The translations under genes and the position numbers were made by a program. From contig CAKZIX010000085.1 in the NCBI GenBank assembly GCA_936936565.1, forward strand, positions 1 to 38,995: DNA of 38,995 nt, in the 5' to 3' direction. The notes under the pieces are model-generated. The model searched no databases. It saw only the letters and a program-made list of their open reading frames with translations, and was not told the origin of the DNA. Shown here piece after piece: positions 19,138 through 26,235 of this stretch. The number at the start of each line of letters is the position of its first letter. Positions within the stretch are counted from its first letter, which is position 1. This stretch comes from an uncultured Nocardiaceae bacterium. GTDB lineage: Bacteria; Actinomycetota; Actinomycetes; Mycobacteriales; Mycobacteriaceae.

Positions 19138-22100
19138 CTAGGCGCGCACCAAGGCCAGTTCCTCCGCGAGGACCTTCACGGTGTCGCGGATCTGATCGTC
19201 GGTGTGGCAGGCGGTGACGAAGAACCGGAGCCGCGCGAGGTCTTCGGGCACTGCCGGATACAGGATGGGGTTGACGTTGATGCCCCGGCGCAACAGCGCG
19301 TTGGACAGCTGCAAGGTCGTGACCGAATCGCCGACGATGCACGGAACGACCGGGGTGTCGTGGCTGTCGCCGGTGTCGATGCCTGCCTCCTTGGCGAGCT
19401 GCAGGAAGAGTTTCGCGTTGTGCCGCAGGCGATTCAGTGGTTCCTTGTCGACTCGCAACTGCTGCATCGCCGCCAGCGACGCGGCCGCGTTGGCCGGGGT
19501 CATGCCGACGCTGTAGACGAATCCGGGGGTCGTGTACTTGAGAAACCGGATCAGTTCGGCACTGCCGGCGACATAGCCGCCGCAGCCTGCCAATGCCTTC
19601 GACATGGTCCCCGACCACAGCTCCACGTCGCGGCGGTCGACGCCGAAATGCTCGCCGATGCCGCCGCCCGTGGCGCCGAGTACGCCGACGCTGTGCGCCT
19701 CGTCGATCATCAACAGCGCCTTGTGCTTTCGCTTGACGGCGATGAAGGCGGGCAGATCGGGGATGTCACCGTCCTGGCTGTACACCCCTTCGATCAGGAT
19801 CAGCACCCGCCGGTACCGGTGCCGCAGCTCGGTGAGCATGCCGTCGAGCGCGCCATGGTCGTTGTGCGGGAACGGGCGACGGGTGGCCCCGGACAGCTTG
19901 CAGCCCTGGATGATGCTGTCGTGGGCGAGGCTGTCGTGAACGACGAGGTCCTCGGGCCCGACGAGGTGGCCGATGATGGTGACGTTGGTGGAGTGCCCAC
20001 CCACCAGGGCGATGGCGTCGTCCACGCCGAGCAGCGCGGCCAGCTCGGCCTCCAGCTCACGGTGTACCGGCTTCTCGCCGGATAGCACCCGGCTGGCCGA
20101 GCAGGAACTGCCGTAGCGCGCGACGGCGTCTTGGACGGCCGCGACGACGGCCGGATGCCCCGACATGCCGAGGTAGTTGTAGCTGGAAAAGTTCAGCACC
20201 GGCGTGCCGTCGATCACCGAGGTGTCGCGGGTGACGCCGTCGTTGACGAGGAAGTACGGGTTGGTCAGGCCGAGCGCCTCGGCACCGGACAGCCGCGCGG
20301 CGATCGCTTTGACCTCCGCGAAGTCTTCGATGCGATATTCGGGTGACACCGCGTCTGTTCCGATCGCCGCAGGCGCCGATTGGATTGCGCCGGTGCTGGA
20401 TTCGTGCGCTGCCAAGGCGTACTCGGTTGCCGCCGTTGCTGATTGCCTGGTGGCCTTGCTGCCCACGTGCGCAACGACGTCTGCGATCGTCGTGTCCGCG
20501 CCGAACCAGGACCCGTCCAGACGAACCCCGGGCACCTTACGGGCCAGCCCGGCGAACAGGTCGGTGAGCAACAGCGAGTCGAAGGCCAGGTCGCCGACGA
20601 TCGTCTGGGTGTCGCGCAGGCGAGCGACGGGGAGCCCGCTGATCCGCGAGATTACGCCCCGGACGATCGCCGTGGCGTCCAGCGCAGCGTTTTCCGGCGC
20701 CGTGAGCGGTGTTGTGGGGTTTCCCGCGGCGCGGGCCAGCACGGCGGTTTGCTCGCGGAACAGGGCGATCAACTGGTCCATGGTGGATTCCTCGCGGGAC
20801 GTTCGGAAAGTGGTGGCGATGTCGGACGCCGAAGGCCGGGCGTCGGTGGTCGATGTCGGCGCGCCGGTCGCACCAGCCGAGCAGGTCTCGGCGGCGGGCC
20901 GTGTCCAGAATCGGTTCCGGGTGGAGAAGTCGTAGCCGGGTAGTCGGCGGCGCACCCGCTGCGCTGGCTCGTACAGCACGTCCCAGTCGGGGTCGAGCCC
21001 GTCGCGGTAGAGCGCCGCGACCACCTCCCGCGGATCGACGCCGAGGACCACAGCCTCCGGTTCGATGCGCCGGAGGAGCCCGGCCAGCACGCGCCGCGGC
21101 CCGATCTCGACGACGTGGCTGGTCTGCGTGGCAAGGGCCCCGGCGGCCGCATCGGCGAACCGGACCGTGGCGCGTACATGTTCGACCCAGTAGGCGGCGT
21201 CCATGGGCTCGTCGAGCAACCGGCCGCGCACCGTCGAATAGATCGGCACCGTGGGCGGACGGTAGGTGCAGGTCTGCGCGACTTCGGCGAACCGGTCGAT
21301 CATCGGGTCCATCAGCGGACTGTGGAACGCGTGCGACACGGCGAGCGGGGTGGCCTGCACGCCCCGCTCGGCGAGCCGGGCCGCGATTCGTGCGAGCGCC
21401 GACTCGGCACCGGAGAGCACCACGTTGGCGGTGCCGTTGACCGCGGCGATCGCGACGTCCGGCTCGGCCGCAACGAGGGCTGCCACCTCCTGCGTCGGCA
21501 CGGCAAGCATCCCGCCGCCAGAGGGCAGGCACTGCATCAACCGGCCGCGGGCGACGACGAGCCGGCACGCGTCGACCAGACTCAGCACCCCGGCGACGGC
21601 CGCGGCGGCGAATTCGCCGATGCTGTGTCCGAGCAGCCAGGCCGGCCGCACTCCGGCATCGGCCAGGGCGTGTGCCAGCGCGTACTGGTGCGCGAAGATC
21701 GCCGGCTGCGCCAGCTCCGTATCATCCACGCCCGCTTCGACATTCAGTAGAAGGGCCTGGATCGATCGGCCCAGATGCGGTGCCATCGTCGCGTCCACAT
21801 CCGCCAGGGCGCGGCGATAGGCGGGTACGGAGGCGGGTCTGGACGCCATTCCGGAGAATTGCGAGCCCTGCCCGGTGAACATCCAGCCGACCGATAGCGC
21901 CCCGGCCACACCGGTTTCGGACACCGCGCGGAGTCGTTCGACAGCGTCGTCGCGATTCTCGGCGACCACCGCGAGCCGGTGCCGCCCGGACGCCTTCACC
22001 GTGTTCGATGTCCAGCACAGCTGCGCGAACCTGTCGGCGGGCTCCGCTGCGAGCGCATCAGCCAGCTGAATGACGTTGCGGCGCAACCCTTCCGTGTCGT

Positions 22101-23415
22101 TCGACGACACCGTGAGCACGCCTGCACCGGGGCCGCCCGGTCGGTGCGCGGCCGGTCCGGATGCCAGCACCACGTGCGCGTTGGTGCCGCCGATGCCGAA
22201 ACTGCTGACGCCGGCGTGCGCCACCGGGGCGAGCTGCATCGGCTCGGCGAGCAACCGCAGGCCGTGCTTGTCCAGCCGGAGCTTCGGGTTCTCCCGGTCC
22301 GCGAATCGGGTCGGCGGCACCACACCGTGGTGCAGGCTCAACGCTGCCTTGATCAGCCCAGCCAGCCCGGCCGCGCCCTCGGTGTGGCCGAGATTGCCTT
22401 TGACCGAACCGATTCCGCAGGGTCGGGCGCGCCCGGTCCCATGCAGGTGTCCCAGCGCGCGCACCTCGATCATGTCGCCGAGCACCGTGCCGGTGCCGTG
22501 CGCCTCGATGAAATCGATCTGATCCGGCGTCACACCGGCGCGCCGGTACGCCTCGCCGACGACCTCCTGTTGCGCCCACCGGCTGGGTGCGGTGATGCCG
22601 TTGCTGCGGCCGTCGGAGTTGACGGCGCTGCCCTTGATCACGGCATACACCGCAAGCCCTTGCGCCACTGCATCGTCCAGCCGGCGCAGCACCAACGCGG
22701 CGACGCCTTCACCACGCACGATGCCGTCCGCGTCGACGCTGAACGGCTTGCATCGCGCGTCCGGTGCCGACAGCCCGGCCTGGGTGTAGAAAACCCCGAC
22801 CGCCGGGGTGAGCACCAGGTTCACGCCGGCGGCGACGGCCTGGTCGCATTCGCCCGATGCCAGTGCGCCGCAAGCCAAATGAACGGCGACCAGCGACGAC
22901 GAGCACGCGGTGTCCACGGCGATGCTCGGCCCCCTGAGATCGAGTTGATAGGACAGCCGGTTCGCCGTCATGAAGTAGCCGTTGCCCGATCCGTGTGCCG
23001 GGGTGATGGCGGCATAGTCGCGCATCTGCAGATTCGCCCACTCGTTGGCCATGACGCCGACGAAAACTCCGGTGCGCGAGCCGGCTTGGGCACGCGGATC
23101 CAGCGTCGCGTCCTCGAAGGCGCGCCAGGTGGTCTGCAGCAGCAGCCGTTGCTGCGGGTCCATGGCGTCGGCGTCGCGGGGCGAGATGCCGAAGAACCCG
23201 TGGTCGAAGGCGTCGGCGTCGTCGAGGAATCCGCCGCTGCGCGTGTTGACGGTGCCGGGCGCACCCTGCGGATCGTGGTAGTCGTCGGCGTTCCAGCGGT
23301 CCGCCGGCACCTCCGTGATCGCGTCGGCACCGGCCAGCAGCAGCCGCCAGAACGCTTGCGGGTCCGGAGCTTTCGGGTAGCGGCAGTCCAGCCCGACAAT
23401 TGCGATGTCGGTCAT
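19138..23415 (-). CDS. Polyketide synthase KS-AT-ACP-alpha-oxoamine synthase
   Basis: 1425 residues. The ATG at 23415 overlaps the ACP stop as ATGA, which indicates translational coupling. KS ~1-430 has DTACSSS (Cys ~170), EAHGTGT and KGNLGHTEG, so the catalytic triad is intact. AT ~500-800 has GQGSQ and GHSIGEF (Ser ~594); its HAFHS motif indicates malonyl-CoA. ACP ~900-960 has LAFDSLL (Ser ~946). The C-terminal ~400 residues are a PLP-dependent fold-type-I alpha-oxoamine synthase (KBL/ALAS/SPT family) with NFSSYNYLGMSGHP, DEAHSVGVLG and SGTMSKALAG (Schiff-base Lys ~1272). No KR, DH, ER or TE is present. Expected chemistry is one malonyl extension of an acyl chain, then decarboxylative condensation with an amino acid, releasing an aminoketone. 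Between AT and ACP a strong Shine-Dalgarno and ATG (20781) lie in frame. Confidence 0.93.
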   Translation of the reverse strand: MTDIAIVGLDCRYPKAPDPQAFWRLLLAGADAITEVPADRWNADDYHDPQGAPGTVNTRSGGFLDDADAFDHGFFGISPRDADAMDPQQRLLLQTTWRAFEDATLDPRAQAGSRTGVFVGVMANEWANLQMRDYAAITPAHGSGNGYFMTANRLSYQLDLRGPSIAVDTACSSSLVAVHLACGALASGECDQAVAAGVNLVLTPAVGVFYTQAGLSAPDARCKPFSVDADGIVRGEGVAALVLRRLDDAVAQGLAVYAVIKGSAVNSDGRSNGITAPSRWAQQEVVGEAYRRAGVTPDQIDFIEAHGTGTVLGDMIEVRALGHLHGTGRARPCGIGSVKGNLGHTEGAAGLAGLIKAALSLHHGVVPPTRFADRENPKLRLDKHGLRLLAEPMQLAPVAHAGVSSFGIGGTNAHVVLASGPAAHRPGGPGAGVLTVSSNDTEGLRRNVIQLADALAAEPADRFAQLCWTSNTVKASGRHRLAVVAENRDDAVERLRAVSETGVAGALSVGWMFTGQGSQFSGMASRPASVPAYRRALADVDATMAPHLGRSIQALLLNVEAGVDDTELAQPAIFAHQYALAHALADAGVRPAWLLGHSIGEFAAAAVAGVLSLVDACRLVVARGRLMQCLPSGGGMLAVPTQEVAALVAAEPDVAIAAVNGTANVVLSGAESALARIAARLAERGVQATPLAVSHAFHSPLMDPMIDRFAEVAQTCTYRPPTVPIYSTVRGRLLDEPMDAAYWVEHVRATVRFADAAAGALATQTSHVVEIGPRRVLAGLLRRIEPEAVVLGVDPREVVAALYRDGLDPDWDVLYEPAQRVRRRLPGYDFSTRNRFWTRPAAETCSAGATGAPTSTTDARPSASDIATTFRTSREESTMDQLIALFREQTAVLARAAGNPTTPLTAPENAALDATAIVRGVISRISGLPVARLRDTQTIVGDLAFDSLLLTDLFAGLARKVPGVRLDGSWFGADTTIADVVAHVGSKATRQSATAATEYALAAHESSTGAIQSAPAAIGTDAVSPEYRIEDFAEVKAIAARLSGAEALGLTNPYFLVNDGVTRDTSVIDGTPVLNFSSYNYLGMSGHPAVVAAVQDAVARYGSSCSASRVLSGEKPVHRELEAELAALLGVDDAIALVGGHSTNVTIIGHLVGPEDLVVHDSLAHDSIIQGCKLSGATRRPFPHNDHGALDGMLTELRHRYRRVLILIEGVYSQDGDIPDLPAFIAVKRKHKALLMIDEAHSVGVLGATGGGIGEHFGVDRRDVELWSGTMSKALAGCGGYVAGSAELIRFLKYTTPGFVYSVGMTPANAAASLAAMQQLRVDKEPLNRLRHNAKLFLQLAKEAGIDTGDSHDTPVVPCIVGDSVTTLQLSNALLRRGINVNPILYPAVPEDLARLRFFVTACHTDDQIRDTVKVLAEELALVRA
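20779..20793 (-). promoter_or_regulatory. Internal Shine-Dalgarno and ATG inside the PKS gene
   Basis: Within the AT-ACP linker the minus strand reads GAGGA (20793-20789), a 7-nt spacer, then ATG at 20781-20779, in frame with the PKS. The product from this start would be 547 residues of ACP plus AOS beginning MDQLIALFREQ. Either a separate ACP-AOS polypeptide is also made, or this is the fossil start of a gene later fused to KS-AT. Confidence 0.45.
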
Positions 23416-23681
23416 GCGGCGAGCTGGAGTTCGGTGGTGATGTAGGCGGCGAGGTCGGTGATCGTCGGGTAGTCGAAGACCACCGTCGGGTCGGCCTCGA
23501 CCAGCCAGTGGTCCTCGATCTCGCCGCACAGTGCGACGGCCGAGGCGGAATCGAACCCCAATTCGGCGAGCGGAACTGCCGGATCGATCAGGTGCACGGG
23601 CCGGTCGGTGAAGGCGGCGACGCGCCCGGCGAGCCATTCGTGGACCGACGACGAGCGGGCAGCGGCGGGGATGGTGAACAA
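23412..23681 (-). CDS. Stand-alone acyl carrier protein
   Basis: 89 residues starting from TTG. The carrier signature LAELGFDSASAVAL carries the phosphopantetheine-accepting Ser after Asp, and the segment VVFDYPTITDLAAYI matches the last helices of a carrier domain. The open frame extends further upstream, but that part overlaps the FAAL gene and is not carrier-like. The TTG at 23681 has GAAGGAAG 6 nt in front of it, so it is the best start. It lies 16 bp after the FAAL stop and overlaps the PKS start by four bases. Its likely role is to receive the fatty acyl group from the FAAL and pass it to the KS. The TTG start may set a lower translation level. Confidence 0.88.
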   Translation of the reverse strand: MFTIPAAARSSSVHEWLAGRVAAFTDRPVHLIDPAVPLAELGFDSASAVALCGEIEDHWLVEADPTVVFDYPTITDLAAYITTELQLAA

Positions 23682-23687
23682 CGGATA

Positions 23688-23695
23688 CTTCCTTC
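23688..23695 (-). promoter_or_regulatory. Ribosome binding site that sets the TTG start of the ACP
   Basis: GAAGGAAG on the minus strand lies 6 nt upstream of TTG 23681 and begins immediately after the FAAL stop codon (23700-23698). No ATG or GTG in the ACP frame is as well placed. Confidence 0.6.
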
Positions 23696-23697
23696 GG

Positions 23698-25347
23698 CTA
23701 CACGGTGGTCGGGGACAGGGCAGGATCGAGGTCGGCGCACAGGACGCCGTCGAGGCGGTGCTCGCGGAAGGCATCACGCATCGAACTGCGCTGCACCTTG
23801 CCGCTGGTGGTGCGGTGCACCGCCGTGCGGTCGAGCAGGACAACGCTGGGTGCGGGGATGTCGAAGGCACGGGCGACAGCGCGTTTGACGGCGCCGGCCA
23901 GGGCGGCCAGATCGGTGCCGTCCAGCAGCGCCGGCTTGACGCCCTGCAGCAGGACCAGGCGCTCCTTGTCGGCCAGATCCACCGAGACGGCGGCGCCGCT
24001 CGCGGCCAGCGCCGGGTGCAGCTCTCGTACCAGTTCCTCGATGTCCTGCGGATAGATGTTGCGGCCGTTGACGATCAGCAGATCCTTCAGCCGGCCCGTC
24101 ACATACAGCGCGCCGTCGCGCACCATCCCGAGGTCGCCCGTGCGCAAGAAGGGTCCGGTGTCGTCCAAGTGTGCATCGAACGTCTCGGTGGTTTCGGCGG
24201 CCCGGTTCCAGTAGCCCGCCGCCACACTGTCACCGCGGATCCAGATTTCACCGATTACGTTGTCCGGCAACTGCTTCGCACTGACCGGGTCGACGATGCG
24301 CAGGTCGATCCCCGCCGCGGGCCGCCCGCAGGAGACGAGATTGTCGTGGCGGGCGGGCTCGGCGCCGCGGTCCCCCGCGCTGGCCAGCAAGGTCACCTCC
24401 GCCAGTCCGTAGGCGGGCATGAACGCGGTGCGCCGGAACCCGGTGGGGCCGAGCCGTTCGGCGAAGCGGTCGAGCGTTTTGCCCCGGACCGGTTCGGCGC
24501 CGCTGAGCGCGACGCGCAGGGTCGACAGGTCGAGCTCGGCAAGCTGCGCGTCGGTGACCACCCGGGCGACCAGGTCGTAGGCGAAATTCGGTGCCGCGGT
24601 GGCGTTTGCGCGGTAGGTGTCGATCATCTGCAGCCAGCGCACCGGCCGCTTCAAAAAGGTGGTCGGCGCCATGAACACCAGGTTCGTGCCGGCGTACACA
24701 CAACCGAGCAACGTGCCGATCAGGCCCATGTCGTGGAAATGCGGAATCCAGCTCGCCACCGTCAACATGTCCGAAGCACCGAGCGCCGCCGCGATCGCCG
24801 CCTCGTTGTGCATCAGGTTGGCGTGCGTAACCACGACCCCCTTGGGATCGCCGGTGGAACCGGACGTGTACTGCAGGAAAGCTACTGTGCTGGAATCGAT
24901 CTCGGGCATCACCCAGGCATCGGGAGCACCGGGCACGGTGTCGGTCGCCACCACCTGCGCCGACGTGGCGGCGGCGGCTAGCGGCGCGACGTCGGACGTG
25001 GTGAGGATCAACGCGGCACCGGAATCGGCGATCACCCCGGCCGTGCGCCGGGCGCTGCGCTCGTCGTACGGCAGCGGCGCGGGCACCGCGATCACCCCGG
25101 CGTAGAGGCAGCCGAGAAATGCCCGCAGGAAGGCCATCCCGTCGTGGTGCAGCAGCAGCACCGGGTGAGCAGCCTCCGGGCGGGTGGCCAGCCACGCCGC
25201 GATCCCGCGTGCATCGCGGTCGAGTTCGCGATACGTGGCGACGTCTTCGACGAGCTCGCGCCCCGCCTCCCGCAGATACGTGTAGGACCTCGTGTCGCCG
25301 TAGACCTGCACCTGCTGCCGGAGGTGGTGAACGAAACTCGGCTGCAT
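23698..25347 (-). CDS. Long-chain fatty acyl-AMP ligase (FAAL family)
   Basis: 549 residues. It adenylates a fatty acid with ATP and transfers the acyl group to a carrier protein, as FadD-type FAALs do in mycobacterial lipid synthesis. Motifs: LQYTSGSTGDPKGVVVTHANL near residue 163, IPHFHDMGLIGTLLG (the W/I-P-x-x-HDMGLIG block typical of the FAAL branch), FMPAYGLAEVTL, RTGDLG, and GRLKDLLIVNGRNIYPQDIE, with the C-terminal Lys in TSGKVQRSS. The ATG at 25347 has GAAGGGA 6 nt upstream and starts the family-like sequence MQPSFVHHLRQQ; an in-frame start 10 codons earlier has no better site. It is the first gene of a three-gene coupled cassette with the ACP and the PKS, so it probably supplies the lipid starter. 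Confidence 0.94.
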   Translation of the reverse strand: MQPSFVHHLRQQVQVYGDTRSYTYLREAGRELVEDVATYRELDRDARGIAAWLATRPEAAHPVLLLHHDGMAFLRAFLGCLYAGVIAVPAPLPYDERSARRTAGVIADSGAALILTTSDVAPLAAAATSAQVVATDTVPGAPDAWVMPEIDSSTVAFLQYTSGSTGDPKGVVVTHANLMHNEAAIAAALGASDMLTVASWIPHFHDMGLIGTLLGCVYAGTNLVFMAPTTFLKRPVRWLQMIDTYRANATAAPNFAYDLVARVVTDAQLAELDLSTLRVALSGAEPVRGKTLDRFAERLGPTGFRRTAFMPAYGLAEVTLLASAGDRGAEPARHDNLVSCGRPAAGIDLRIVDPVSAKQLPDNVIGEIWIRGDSVAAGYWNRAAETTETFDAHLDDTGPFLRTGDLGMVRDGALYVTGRLKDLLIVNGRNIYPQDIEELVRELHPALAASGAAVSVDLADKERLVLLQGVKPALLDGTDLAALAGAVKRAVARAFDIPAPSVVLLDRTAVHRTTSGKVQRSSMRDAFREHRLDGVLCADLDPALSPTTV

Positions 25348-25442
25348 GTCGTATCCCTTCGCGCGACGCCTGTGCAAAGCACTGTCGTCGCCCGCGAGCT
25401 GCAGGAATAGGCCCCAGAGGATCGGTCGAGGGAACCCGAGGT

Positions 25443-25516
25443 GTGAACGGATTCACCCCTGGGTCGCCGTGCGCGTGGATCACATCGCGTGCCCTGCGCC
25501 GGAAGGGTGAATCCGT
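25443..25516. promoter_or_regulatory. Operator-like palindrome and matching inverted half-site upstream of the FAAL gene
   Basis: GTGAACGGATTCAC (25443-25456) is a perfect 5-bp-arm palindrome with a 4-bp centre. A 12-bp copy of its right side recurs inverted as GGGTGAATCCGT at 25505-25516, an exact reverse complement of 25447-25458. The pair sits in the 186-bp gap between the giant NRPS stop and the FAAL start. It could be a full site plus half-site for a dimeric (TetR-like) regulator. In RNA the 12-bp arms could also pair across a 46-nt loop as an attenuator or processing hairpin. I see no clear -10/-35 pair. Confidence 0.45.
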
Positions 25517-25533
25517 GGCGTCGCGTGCGCGCT

Positions 25534-26235
25534 CTACTCCGCTCGCTCGACCTGCGCAATCTCCGACCAGCGCGCGACGTCGGCTTCGTCGGCGGCACCC
25601 GAGACGATCAGCGTCAGCGGATCCTCGAGCTCGTCCTCCGGCACGGCACCCGACAGCTCGCTCACCCACGCATGCGTCACCCAGTCGACGGCCACGATGT
25701 CGGCCAGCGTCGACTCCTGTGCCACCACCATCGCCGCGCCCGTCGTGGCCGCCACCAGGAACTCGTCGATGCCACCGCCGTAGGTACGCGACTCGAACGT
25801 CACGCCGTACCGCTCGCGCAGTTCTGCCGCGCGGGCCAGTGCTTCGCCCTGGGTAAGTGCCGAGCCGTCGGCCAGCACGACCGCCGGCGTCGACTCCAGA
25901 ATCGGCCGCAGGCGGTCGGCGTAGGACACCGGGTGCGACGGCAGGCCCGACAGGTCGAACTCGCCGAGCGTCTCGATGGTCACCGCAGCCGGTGAAAGGC
26001 TCAGCGCCGCACCGGTCTTCAGCACTGCCCACATTGCGACGACGGCGTCCACCGAGCGCGGCACCGTGACGCCCACGATGTCGCCGGCGCCGATCTCCTG
26101 TGCGATCAGGGCCCGCGCCAGCTGCGAGGAGCGGGCATCGAGGTCACGGAAGGCGATGTCGTCCTCGCCGACAGACACCGCAGGCGCCTCCGGGTCGTCC
26201 TCGACGGCCTCGGCCAGCGCGTCCGCAAGGGTGCG
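25534..26235 (-). other. Degenerate A-domain stub at the C-terminus of the giant NRPS
   Basis: About 233 residues after C4. It shows an A1-like block (IAFRDLDARSSQLARALI), an A2-like block (WAVLKTGAA), HPVSYADRL (also found before the A3 motif in the intact A domains), FESRT, a TTGAAMVVAQ block and DWVTHAWV. No SGSTGxPKG loop is present and nothing resembling A6-A10 follows. It aligns end to end with the stub at 9966-10705, so the two share one design. It is rich in Asp/Glu (EDDPEAP, PEDELEDP). The following 186 bp contain no residual A-domain coding sequence. Confidence 0.85.
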
